14,188 nucleotides of DNA, from positions 1 to 14,188 of the forward strand of contig JAGVNS010000089.1 in the NCBI GenBank assembly GCA_020053155.1. Direction: 5' to 3'. The number at the start of each line of letters is the position of its first letter. Within the stretch, counting starts at the first letter, position 1. This DNA comes from Nitrososphaerota archaeon (lineage in GTDB: Archaea; Iainarchaeota; Iainarchaeia; Iainarchaeales; VGJJ01). This document shows, one piece after another, positions 1 through 7,009 of the stretch. The notes beneath the pieces were generated by a model, which was not told the origin of the DNA, did no database searches, and saw nothing but the letters and a program-made list of their open reading frames with translations. A program made the position numbers and the translations under genes.

Positions 1-1001
1 AATCGAATCAAAAAAGAGAAGAACGGGCACGAATTCACGCCAAAAAAACGCGTGAAAAAGAAACATTAGCCAAAAACAAAGGGATAATCAAACCCCTCTT
101 TTGTATTACAGATGGAGATAGACTAAATCTTGTAGCATTTCAGAAGTGGATTAATCTAGAATTCAATCTAGATATGGAGATTCACCCGAAGAGTGAAAAT
201 GAATGGGCGATTCGCTTCCATAATAAAATATTTGCACGCTATTTAAATAAATTCTTCAAGTTCCCAAATGGAAAAAAGTTTGAAACAACGGGGGTGCCTG
301 AAATAATCAAAGATTCATGTAAGGAGTTTAGAAAAAGTTTTGCGATAGGCGCTATGGGCTTTGAATCAGGCCTTGGAGCGGCAAGAGACGTATCCTTGTG
401 TGTCTTAAGCAAAAAGTTCAGAAACGATTTAGCAAGCATAGTACAAGAAAATAACATCCCTTTTGTAATAAGTGAAAAACCATCGTCAACGTATTGGAGG
501 TTTTGGAGTGGTCGCTTATCCAGTGAGAATGCTAAAAAATGGATCCAGCTGTTCGAACCCGACACAGAAAAATGGTATAAGCTAAATGACTATGCCTTCG
601 GTTATACCGCCAAAGTAAATTCATTCGAGGAGGCAATAAAAATATTAACAAAAGTTTATCCCAAAAATAGTTCCAACAAGGTCATTACTGCGGAGGTAAT
701 GTCCGTTATCAAGAAGATGAACGAAGGACATCGGTATAAAATCGCAGACGCGCTAGCGTCCGAAAAATGGTTGAAAAGTTATGGTGGAAGATGGGGGCAT
801 TCTTTGCGTCACCATTTAGATATACTAAAAGAAACGAAGATGATTACTGTTAAACGGGAAAGATTTGAACCAAAGAAATCTTTTGGAACAACCGTTCGAG
901 AAGTATATTCTTATAACCCGAAAATCGAAGAGTGGGTTCTTCCAAAAAGAGATGCACTAAAAGAAATCCATCAACCTCTTCTGATGATAAATCCTGTCTA
1001 G
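1..1001 (+). CDS. LAGLIDADG-like protein with C-terminal winged helix (5' end outside window)
   Basis: The reading frame is open from base 3 to the TAG at 999-1001, so the gene enters from the left. The ATG at 174 is probably internal, because the stretch before it (ITDGDRLNLVAF...) continues the same fold. The pattern LNKFFKFPNGKK, then GVPEIIK, then FAIGAMGFESGLG (nt 339-377) matches the usual order of archaeal LAGLIDADG domains: a GKK turn, a VP-E-I segment, then the FLRGxFDxDG helix. Here the helix is degenerate. The Asp-x-Asp-Gly is replaced by Gly-Phe-Glu-Ser, leaving one acid. The last third (about nt 670-880) reads as a winged helix (KIADALASEKW ... LDILKETKMITVKRER). Known of the family: homing endonucleases, inteins and WhiA-like regulators. 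I infer a DNA-binding protein, either a decayed homing endonuclease or a domesticated regulator. It looks more AT-rich than the genes to its right. Confidence 0.7.
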   Translation, partial: SNQKREERARIHAKKTREKETLAKNKGIIKPLFCITDGDRLNLVAFQKWINLEFNLDMEIHPKSENEWAIRFHNKIFARYLNKFFKFPNGKKFETTGVPEIIKDSCKEFRKSFAIGAMGFESGLGAARDVSLCVLSKKFRNDLASIVQENNIPFVISEKPSSTYWRFWSGRLSSENAKKWIQLFEPDTEKWYKLNDYAFGYTAKVNSFEEAIKILTKVYPKNSSNKVITAEVMSVIKKMNEGHRYKIADALASEKWLKSYGGRWGHSLRHHLDILKETKMITVKRERFEPKKSFGTTVREVYSYNPKIEEWVLPKRDALKEIHQPLLMINPV

Positions 1002-2204
1002 CATTTTGCTGTTTTTCTTCCATTGACTCATAGGTATGACTAACTTCAATTCAAGCGTTTTCAGTGCTACTTCTAATGAATCGAACAGTTCGGGTGTCTG
1101 CTTCATCGCATTTCTCACATTTTCCACACATTGCCAAACCCCAGTAGGGACTTGATAGCCTGGGCCTATTTCACGAAAAACAATTACTGAAGCTTGTCTT
1201 TTCATTTCAATTAATTTCTCAGCTACAGCCAGCTTTACCGCATAGTATCCTCCTGCTACATTCTCGGCATAGTTCTTCCTTCCATCATAGAACTCATTAT
1301 CGCAGGACATGTGGACCTCTTTCATCTCCTGAGCCCAAAATGATCCTGGCCGATATGCCTCCATGATGTCATACCCCCATTCTCGTGGCAAAAACAAAAC
1401 GAAAAAATGGTTATCCAAAAAATGTGATTCATAAAGTTGATGACTATCGATACTTGGGAAATCCCTAATCGTATCAACTAACTTTTTTCCAATCGTGTCC
1501 TGACTCGCCGTCAACGACCACCTACTCGGGACAAGTTTCCTATTTTCCTTTTCGCCAAGCGTTCCTGCTGAAAGGAGTTTAGACAAATGATAAATAGAAA
1601 TGTCATGATCATACAGTTCACTCATCGCCGTTGCAGCTTTGGCATGACGGTCACCCACCAAATATTCCACCTTATCCGGAATTTTTGGATTCTCCTGCAA
1701 ATCAAACGATTTCATGGGCGCTTGGGGACCCATGGGGGGTGCATCGTGGGAAAACTCGAGCGAATTGGTGGGGGTTTTAGTTAATTCCACTTCCACATCC
1801 ACTTTTTTCGAAGCCATGGCAATTTCTTGTATTTTTTGGAGTTCGTTGGAAGGGTCTTTGGCCGCGTGAATAGTAATGGGCATGTTACTTCTTACGAGTT
1901 GGGAACGATACCCCACCAATTCCTCCAAACTTTTCCCAAACCAGCGCTCGGGATTGTCCAGCAAGTCCGCCTGATCCTCATTCAAATACTGCGTAGGGGA
2001 CATGGGGGCGATTTTGACTTTGGGATACCCATAATGGGAAACAAAAATGGAGGGAGGGGAGCTTCCAGCAAAGGATTTTTCTTTCATTTGGGAAACGGAC
2101 TTCTGCTTCACTTCATATTTCTCCAGAATCCAACACGTGGGACCGCACCATAAACGGCCTCTGCACTTGACGCAGGTTTCGGGGGAAGGCTTTACGGGCT
2201 CCAT
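957..2204 (-). CDS. nreA: Archaeal Nre-family DNA repair protein
   Basis: This is an Nre-type protein of 415 aa counted from the ATG at 2204. Near the N-terminus it has a zinc-finger pattern C11-x2-C14-x5-C20-x3-C24 (CVKCRGRLWCGPTC), followed by FVSHYGYPKVKIAPMSP, which I recognise as typical of archaeal Nre proteins. It ends exactly in QKRLMDFF (residues 408-415), a PCNA-interacting PIP box (Q-x2-L-x2-F-F). Nre proteins are linked to repair of DNA damage such as alkylation or mitomycin C lesions through PCNA in haloarchaea. The biochemical activity is not clear. An in-frame TTG at 2255 would lengthen it, but ATG 2204 has an AT-rich box (2226-2233) at leaderless spacing and sits just before the zinc finger. 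The last 45 bp overlap the convergent LAGLIDADG gene. It is divergent from the sigma-like gene. NreA versus NreB is not resolved. Confidence 0.85.
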   Translation of the reverse strand: MEPVKPSPETCVKCRGRLWCGPTCWILEKYEVKQKSVSQMKEKSFAGSSPPSIFVSHYGYPKVKIAPMSPTQYLNEDQADLLDNPERWFGKSLEELVGYRSQLVRSNMPITIHAAKDPSNELQKIQEIAMASKKVDVEVELTKTPTNSLEFSHDAPPMGPQAPMKSFDLQENPKIPDKVEYLVGDRHAKAATAMSELYDHDISIYHLSKLLSAGTLGEKENRKLVPSRWSLTASQDTIGKKLVDTIRDFPSIDSHQLYESHFLDNHFFVLFLPREWGYDIMEAYRPGSFWAQEMKEVHMSCDNEFYDGRKNYAENVAGGYYAVKLAVAEKLIEMKRQASVIVFREIGPGYQVPTGVWQCVENVRNAMKQTPELFDSLEVALKTLELKLVIPMSQWKKNSKMLDRIYHQKRLMDFF

Positions 2205-2225
2205 GATGGAATACGGCGAAAAGGG

Positions 2226-2233
2226 CTTTTGAA
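2226..2233 (-). promoter_or_regulatory. Candidate TATA box for the Nre gene
   Basis: On the minus strand TTCAAAAG is centred about 25 nt before ATG 2204. It is a weak match. The T/A-rich stretch at 2254-2263 (TATTTATTTT on this strand) is a stronger box and would give a leader of about 28 nt before the same ATG. Confidence 0.35.
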
Positions 2234-2254
2234 TCCTTGTTCGACAAACCGCCA

Positions 2255-2262
2255 AAATAAAT
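2255..2262 (+). promoter_or_regulatory. Candidate TATA box for the sigma-like gene
   Basis: AAATAAAT is centred about 26-27 nt before ATG 2285. This supports a leaderless start there, in the 80-bp divergent spacer shared with the Nre gene. Confidence 0.45.
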
Positions 2263-2284
2263 AGGGGCTTGTGGTATCTTCCGC

Positions 2285-3280
2285 ATGCCCGCCCCCGCCC
2301 GCATGAGAAGGATACAAATCCGAAGCCCGGCCGCGCGCACGCCGATGGAAATCAAGAGAACGGCAAACAGGGCGCGACCAAAAGCTAAACCAATTTCATT
2401 ACTCCAACAACTGCACGAACCTCCTAAGTGGTTTGGGAAACCAAAAAATAGGTTAACCTATGGTATTTGGAGAGGCAAAGGGTATCGAATACGTGGAGGT
2501 CGAATCGTGAAAACTCCCGCTCTGACGGAAAGTGCGTTCATGCAAATGTTCCAGTCCAAATCACCCGCTATGCACGGGGAGGCCATGCAGATTCTAAAGG
2601 ATTTTTTTGACAATCGTGCCAGGTTATCCATAAAAAAATACTTTGCGAAAAATCCGGATTCCCTTCTCTCGTTCGAAATGCTCTATTCTCAAATGCTTAG
2701 TCGGCAATATCGGTTTTTTATAGATGGAATAGCGCGATATGGAGTTCGTGGAGCAATAGGAAATTTACACCGGGCGTTCAACCCGGACCACATTGGCTTT
2801 GAACAACAGTTTGTTCGTCAACGCGACTATCCGGGTAGATTTTCGAATAGCAGTCGGGTGACCCTCCTATTTGAACAGATAGACGCGTTTCCAGTTCCCA
2901 AAAGAGACCGCAGTGAATTCGAAGAAATAATCGGTGCTGCGAACCTAAACGATCGCGAAAAAGAAATCCTTCGGTGGCGGTATGAATATGGTAAACCACA
3001 AGAAGAAATAGGGGATATCCTGAATATTTCACACCAGCGAGTACAGCAAATGGAGGAAGAAGCATTGAATAAGCTTTACCGGAAAATATCACCCCTCGAC
3101 TTTAACGCATTTATGAAAATAAATAAAGGAAAAATAGTGACACAGCGCCAACTACGAAGAATAAGCGGATACCCACGACCAGAATCGGCCAGCAGGTGGA
3201 TCGATTCGCTCATTAAAAAAGGAGTACTTGCGGAGGCCGGAAGAGGCAAGCGAAAAACAGTGTTATACCGCGTATTATAA
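2285..3280 (+). CDS. Sigma-70 region-4-like DNA-binding protein
   Basis: This is a 331-aa protein. Residues about 221-267 (LNDREKEILRWRY, then PQEEIGDILNISHQRVQQMEEEALNKL) match the sigma-70 region 4 helix-turn-helix consensus: LTxREREIL-x-RY, then EEIGxxLxxSxxRVRQIExxALxKL. The C-terminal about 50 residues (IVTQRQLRRISGYPRPESASRWIDSLIKKG, ending TVLYRVL) look like a further winged helix. The first 40 residues are rich in Arg and Pro. I see no convincing sigma region 2 (-10 recognition and core binding), so it is not a complete sigma factor. Residues 100-215 are helical-looking and unrecognised. Start 2285 was chosen for TATA spacing; 2303 and 2345 are alternative ATGs. It lies between the divergent Nre gene and thrS, which has its own promoter. 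Likely a transcription regulator of bacterial or viral ancestry. The HTH call is firm; the role is unknown. Confidence 0.8.
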   Translation: MPAPARMRRIQIRSPAARTPMEIKRTANRARPKAKPISLLQQLHEPPKWFGKPKNRLTYGIWRGKGYRIRGGRIVKTPALTESAFMQMFQSKSPAMHGEAMQILKDFFDNRARLSIKKYFAKNPDSLLSFEMLYSQMLSRQYRFFIDGIARYGVRGAIGNLHRAFNPDHIGFEQQFVRQRDYPGRFSNSSRVTLLFEQIDAFPVPKRDRSEFEEIIGAANLNDREKEILRWRYEYGKPQEEIGDILNISHQRVQQMEEEALNKLYRKISPLDFNAFMKINKGKIVTQRQLRRISGYPRPESASRWIDSLIKKGVLAEAGRGKRKTVLYRVL

Positions 3281-3307
3281 AATGCCGCGAACCTTCACCT
3301 TGCGCCA

Positions 3308-3313
3308 TTTAAA
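3308..3313 (+). promoter_or_regulatory. TATA box of thrS
   Basis: TTTAAA is centred 25.5 nt before ATG 3336, which supports a leaderless thrS transcript and the internal ATG over those at 3228 and 3282. Confidence 0.55.
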
Positions 3314-3335
3314 CCATTCCCTGCCTAATGGGAGC

Positions 3336-5270
3336 ATGCCCGAGACCATTCATTTAATCCTCCCGGATGGAAAACAGTTGCAAGTAGTGAAAGGACAAAT
3401 GGTAGTAGAGGCAGTGCAGAAAATAGGAGCACGCTTAGCCAAAGATGCCATTGCAGCGAGTTTGAATGGAGTACTCGTTGATTTAACCAAAAAAATAGAA
3501 AAGGATGCCAAATTCAAAGTCTTTACGTTTGCCTCCAATGAAGGGAAGGAGACCTATTGGCACTCCACTTCCCACCTTATGGCGTATGCCATCCAGGAAT
3601 TGTTTCCAAGCGCAAAAATAACCATTGGTCCAGCCATCGAAGAAGGTTTTTACTACGACATCGATTTTGAACGAAGCTTTACTCCAGGGGATTTACAAAA
3701 AATAGAAGAAAAAATGAAAGAATTAGCCAAAAAGGATTTTCCCGTTAAGCGCATTGAAATGAAGCGTGAAGAAGCTATTCGTTATTTTGAAAAACAAAAA
3801 AATCCCTACAAAGTTGAAATATTGAGTGAATTAGAGGATAAAATAGTCTCCTTGTATGAGGAGGGAAATTTTACTGACTTGTGCACTGGACCACACGTCA
3901 CTTCCACGGGAAAAATCGGCGCGATAAAACTGCTGCGGATTTCGGGGGCATACTGGAGAGGGGATGCCAAAAACAAGCAATTGCAACGGATTTATGGAAT
4001 TAGTTTCCAAACCCAAAAAGAATTGGATGAACATTTGAAGATGTTGGAAGAACGCGAAGCCCGCGATCATCGAAAAATTGGAAAAGAAATGAAAATATTT
4101 ACTTTCAACGAGGACGTGGGAATGGGCCTTCCATTGTGGCTGCCAAATGGGGAACAATTGTTGCATACGCTCCAAGAGTTCATGCGTAAGGAAGAAGAAA
4201 AAGAAGGATACCGGTACGTGCGCACCCCCCACATTGCCAAGGAAAATGTCTTCCGACAGACGGGACACATTCCCTATTACAAGGACAGCATGTACGCCCC
4301 CATCGAGATTGAGGGAGAGAATTATTACCTTAAGCCCATGAACTGCCCTCACCACCACAAAATTTTTGCGGAGATGGTGCAAAGCTATAAACAATTACCC
4401 CTGCGCCTTGCCGAAGCAGGAACCGTTTACCGATTTGAATTGAGCGGCACCATGTATGGGATCATCCGCGCGAGAGGATTCACGCAGAACGATTCCCATA
4501 ACTATTGTACACCCACCCAAGTTGAGGACGAGGTTGTCTCCGTCTTACAAATGAACATGCGTCTCTACGAATTTTTTGGAGTAAAAAATTACTGGTTCCG
4601 CCTCTCCCTCCCTGACTTCGAAGGACATCCGGAGAAGTATTCGGGAGATGAAAAAAGGTGGATGGATGCCGCTGAGTCTCTGCGAAATGCCATGAAGCGG
4701 ATTGGAAAAGAATACGTGGAAACCAGGGACGAGGCCGCATTCTACGGCCCAAAAATCGACATACAGGCACGGAACATCAAAGGGAAAGAAGACACCATTG
4801 CCACCGTGCAAGTGGATATCATGGTACCCAAGCGAATGGGACTAAGCTACATTGATGAAAATGACAAACCAGCGATTCCAACCTGCGTCCACCGCGCCAT
4901 ATTGGGAAGCTATGAACGATTCATCGCTTTTTTGCTTGAACAAACCATGGGAAAGTTCCCTTTATGGTTGAGCCCCGTGCAAGTGAAAGTGCTCCCATTG
5001 AGTGAAAAATTCCGCGCGTATGGAGAAAAAGTGTTTTCGGAATTGAAACAAAACGGAATACGCACGGAGTTGGATTCCACCGACCAAACACTAAACTATC
5101 GTATCCGCAACGCCCAACTTGAAAAAGTTCCTTACATGGTGATTGTAGGCGGAAAGGAAGAGGAAGCCAAAACTATCAGCATCCGTACGCGCGAAGAAAA
5201 GCAGGAAAACGGGTTAAAATTGAGTGATTTTATTTCACGATTAGAGACAGAAATCGAAAACAAGGAGTGA
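3336..5270 (+). CDS. thrS: Threonyl-tRNA synthetase, bacterial type
   Basis: Charges tRNA-Thr with threonine in the cytoplasm. From ATG 3336 it is 644 aa, the normal full length. The domains run in the bacterial order. A TGS domain begins at residue 1 (HLILPDGKQLQVVKG). The bacterial N2 editing domain has H76-x3-H80 and C183-x3-H187 (CTGPH). The class II catalytic core has motif 2 and the zinc ligands C337 (NCPHHH), H388 (NDSH) and H519 (CVHRAILGSYERF). The C-terminal part is the anticodon-binding domain (VKVLPLSE ... VPYMVIVGGKE). The frame extends upstream to 3228 and 3282, but those starts add about 18-36 residues not expected before a TGS domain, and the TATA box fits 3336. Most archaea use a ThrRS with a different, DTD-like editing domain, so transfer from bacteria is likely. 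It is followed after 3 bp by the 5274 gene. Confidence 0.96.
   Translation: MPETIHLILPDGKQLQVVKGQMVVEAVQKIGARLAKDAIAASLNGVLVDLTKKIEKDAKFKVFTFASNEGKETYWHSTSHLMAYAIQELFPSAKITIGPAIEEGFYYDIDFERSFTPGDLQKIEEKMKELAKKDFPVKRIEMKREEAIRYFEKQKNPYKVEILSELEDKIVSLYEEGNFTDLCTGPHVTSTGKIGAIKLLRISGAYWRGDAKNKQLQRIYGISFQTQKELDEHLKMLEEREARDHRKIGKEMKIFTFNEDVGMGLPLWLPNGEQLLHTLQEFMRKEEEKEGYRYVRTPHIAKENVFRQTGHIPYYKDSMYAPIEIEGENYYLKPMNCPHHHKIFAEMVQSYKQLPLRLAEAGTVYRFELSGTMYGIIRARGFTQNDSHNYCTPTQVEDEVVSVLQMNMRLYEFFGVKNYWFRLSLPDFEGHPEKYSGDEKRWMDAAESLRNAMKRIGKEYVETRDEAAFYGPKIDIQARNIKGKEDTIATVQVDIMVPKRMGLSYIDENDKPAIPTCVHRAILGSYERFIAFLLEQTMGKFPLWLSPVQVKVLPLSEKFRAYGEKVFSELKQNGIRTELDSTDQTLNYRIRNAQLEKVPYMVIVGGKEEEAKTISIRTREEKQENGLKLSDFISRLETEIENKE
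5263..5270 (+). promoter_or_regulatory. Shine-Dalgarno site for the 5274 gene
   Basis: AGGAGTGA overlaps the thrS stop codon, and its GGAG core ends 6 nt before ATG 5274. It fixes this start and implies co-translation with thrS. Confidence 0.75.
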
Positions 5271-5273
5271 ATT

Positions 5274-6227
5274 ATGAAATTTGAGAAAACGGTGGCAATT
5301 GGAATTGAACGAAGCAAATTGGATGAGGACTGTTGGGGCAAAATACAACGTCTTTCAAATGATTTCAAGAGTGTCCAGGCGTTTTCCACTCTCGATTCGT
5401 CGGACCTCAAAACGATGGATAGCCTTCTTGTCCCGCTTGGAATGTCCATAACCAAAGATATGATGGATCAAGCACCCAATCTGAAATACATTGGCTCCCT
5501 TGTCACCAGTTTCAACAAAATAGATTTGACTTACACCAAACAAAAAGGAATAGTAGTTACAAACGTACAAGGGTATAGCACCAACGCCGTTGCCGAATTT
5601 GTTTTTGGGGCGATATTGGAGAATATTCGCGAATTATCCCGGGCCAAAAAGGAAGCAGGAGAAGGAAAGTATGCGGATGAAACGTTCAATGGGAGTGAAC
5701 TCACGGGAAAAACGTTCGGGGTTATCGGATTGGGACAAATCGGAACGAAAACCGCCATTATCGCAAAGGGTTTTGAGTGTGATGTATTGTATTGGTCGCG
5801 AAACCGAAAGCCCGAAATGGAAAAGAGGGGAATACGCTACGAAGAATTAGATCAATTGCTGCAAAAGAGCGATTTCATTTCCATCCACCTTGCATCGAAC
5901 AGTGACACGGAAGGAATCCTCAACTCGAAAAGAATTAATTCGATAAAAAAGAGCGCCGTGATGGTAAACACCTGCAATCTCGCGTTGCTTGACAGTAAAG
6001 CGCTCGAAAAAAGGTTATTGGAAAACGAACTCCATTACATCACCTATGCGGCAGTAAACTCTCCACAAAATGCGGAAACAAGTGAACGATTGAAACAATA
6101 CGAGGGATATACCATTTATCCGCGTCTCACCTACAAAACAAAAGAAGCGCACGCCCTGCGCCAGAAAATTTTTCTCCAAAACATGACGGGCTTTCTGGAA
6201 GGAAAGGTTCAAAACAAAGTAAATTAA
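5274..6227 (+). CDS. D-isomer 2-hydroxyacid dehydrogenase-fold protein lacking the catalytic residues
   Basis: This 317-aa protein has the D-2-hydroxyacid dehydrogenase architecture. An N-terminal substrate domain includes the family segment GYSTNAVAEFVFGAIL. The Rossmann NAD(H) site is GVIGLGQIG, with G152-x-G154-x2-G157. The C-terminal part aligns along the family. The three catalytic positions do not hold the expected residues. The Arg of the NTARGxxVD segment is Asn235 (VNTCNLALLD), the Glu of the xEP segment falls at Ser263 (AAVNSPQ), and the His of the PHxA segment is Arg284 (IYPRLTYKTKEA). Loss of all three argues against normal dehydrogenase catalysis. It may bind NAD(H) or ligand in a regulatory role, or use altered chemistry. 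It starts 3 bp after thrS with a strong Shine-Dalgarno site, so the two are co-expressed. Whether this has to do with translation is unknown. Confidence 0.85.
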   Translation: MKFEKTVAIGIERSKLDEDCWGKIQRLSNDFKSVQAFSTLDSSDLKTMDSLLVPLGMSITKDMMDQAPNLKYIGSLVTSFNKIDLTYTKQKGIVVTNVQGYSTNAVAEFVFGAILENIRELSRAKKEAGEGKYADETFNGSELTGKTFGVIGLGQIGTKTAIIAKGFECDVLYWSRNRKPEMEKRGIRYEELDQLLQKSDFISIHLASNSDTEGILNSKRINSIKKSAVMVNTCNLALLDSKALEKRLLENELHYITYAAVNSPQNAETSERLKQYEGYTIYPRLTYKTKEAHALRQKIFLQNMTGFLEGKVQNKVN

Positions 6228-6301
6228 GAGAAAAATTCAAAACGTCAAACGCCGGACATTAACGCTTTTTCCCGTCAATTGTCAAAGAATCGAGAGGATT
6301 G

Positions 6302-6309
6302 TTTATATT
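6302..6309 (+). promoter_or_regulatory. TATA box of the small membrane protein gene
   Basis: TTTATATT is a good archaeal TATA box. Transcription would begin near 6331, giving a leader of about 35 nt with a Shine-Dalgarno site. Confidence 0.6.
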
Positions 6310-6335
6310 GCAGGGTAATCTGGCCTATCTAACGC

Positions 6336-6347
6336 GCCGGAGACGGC
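6336..6347 (+). other. Small GAGA-loop hairpin in the 5' leader
   Basis: GCCG-GAGA-CGGC forms a 4-bp stem with a GNRA tetraloop, close to the predicted transcript 5' end and just before the GGAG at 6351-6354. The terminator of the same gene has the same loop sequence. It is short enough to be chance. Confidence 0.3.
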
Positions 6348-6365
6348 AAAGGAGAGAGAAAAACT

Positions 6366-6557
6366 ATGGCAAAAGACGAACACAATATGGCATGCGGATT
6401 GCACCTCTGTGGGAAGTGCAGCAAGATTACGGGACTGTTTGGAATCATCTTCCTGATTCAGGGACTCGGATTGTATTCCGAGGCATGGTTCAGTGGATGG
6501 ACGATTGTTGGAGTCTATCTCGCATTACTGGGATTGGGAACCATGATGAAGATGTAA
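6366..6557 (+). CDS. Small cysteine-containing two-helix membrane protein
   Basis: This 63-aa protein has a short polar N-terminus carrying three cysteines, C10-x4-C15-x2-C18 (ACGLHLCGKC). Two hydrophobic segments follow, about residues 21-37 (ITGLFGIIFLIQGLGLY) and 45-61 (WTIVGVYLALLGLGTMM), separated by a Trp-containing turn. Small proteins of this layout are common in archaea but I cannot name a function. The cysteines could bind a metal. Support for a real gene is good: a TATA box at 6302-6309, purine-rich GGAGAGAG at 6351-6358 before the ATG, and a hairpin terminator right after the stop. It is a single-gene unit between the thrS operon and the convergent HAD gene. Confidence 0.75.
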   Translation: MAKDEHNMACGLHLCGKCSKITGLFGIIFLIQGLGLYSEAWFSGWTIVGVYLALLGLGTMMKM

Positions 6558-6566
6558 TAATGGAGA

Positions 6567-6593
6567 GACCGGGAGACCGGTCTTCTCTTTTTT
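6567..6593 (+). terminator. Hairpin plus T-run terminator
   Basis: GACCGG (6567-6572), GAGA tetraloop, CCGGTC (6577-6582), then TTCTC and six T's (6588-6593). It begins 9 nt after the stop of the 6366 gene and ends at the stop of the convergent HAD gene. The T-run is only on the plus-strand side. It resembles a bacterial intrinsic terminator. Confidence 0.7.
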
Positions 6594-6594
6594 C

Positions 6595-6978
6595 TTATTT
6601 TTTCCCTAACATTTTGAACGGGCGCTTGTTTCTCCAATGCACGTGAAATCGGCCGAGTTTTTTAGTTAAATGATTAAAATTTCCGTCAAAATAGACCGCT
6701 CGATCATCCACATAAGCCGAAGCCGGAACTTTGTGGCTGGTGATTCCATCTGGCAAAAGCAAATCGTATTTTTTAAACCACTTTCGAATGGAGGGGTGAG
6801 AATCCTTGGTAGTAAGCACCACTATTTCGATGTCGGCATCCTTTAGCTTTTGTAAAAAACGCTTCACGCCCGGAAGGGGTTTCCCATGAATGTGGGGGCC
6901 ACGGTAGTTTCCGTGATACTCCGATAAAACTCCGTCAAAATCCAAACAAATGCGTGTTCGTGTGGGTAAAAAATCCAT
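6595..6978 (-). CDS. Small HAD-superfamily phosphatase
   Basis: From ATG 6978 this is a 127-aa HAD fold without a large cap domain. Motif I is LDFDGVL with D13 (nucleophile) and D15. Motif II is VVLTTKDS (T56/T57). Motif III Lys is likely K83 in SHKVPASAY. Motif IV is YVDDRAVYF with D91 and D92 as Mg2+ ligands. All catalytic positions are present, so it is probably an active Mg-dependent phosphohydrolase. The size resembles small HADs acting on phosphorylated sugars, nucleotides or polynucleotide ends, and the substrate cannot be read from sequence. A TTG at 6993 would add five residues (MLFLF), but TTTAAA at 7001-7006 lies 25.5 nt before ATG 6978 and favours a leaderless start there. It lies 31 bp after the methyltransferase gene on the same strand. 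Confidence 0.85.
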   Translation of the reverse strand: MDFLPTRTRICLDFDGVLSEYHGNYRGPHIHGKPLPGVKRFLQKLKDADIEIVVLTTKDSHPSIRKWFKKYDLLLPDGITSHKVPASAYVDDRAVYFDGNFNHLTKKLGRFHVHWRNKRPFKMLGKK

Positions 6979-7000
6979 GAAGAGAAAAAGCAATTTGCAC

Positions 7001-7006
7001 TTTAAA
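7001..7006 (-). promoter_or_regulatory. TATA box of the HAD gene
   Basis: TTTAAA (self-complementary) is centred 25.5 nt before ATG 6978, the same spacing as the thrS box. It lies just past the stop codon of the upstream methyltransferase. Confidence 0.5.
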
Positions 7007-7009
7007 TGA

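Noticed and set aside
1827..2153. Plus-strand open frames opposite the Nre gene
   Set aside because: The minus-strand frame encodes the zinc finger and other Nre segments; the plus frames are shadows.
3831..4394. Long minus-strand open frame inside thrS
   Set aside because: It lies entirely opposite a clear ThrRS frame, and its translation is a shadow rich in Phe, His and Ser with no promoter or Shine-Dalgarno site.
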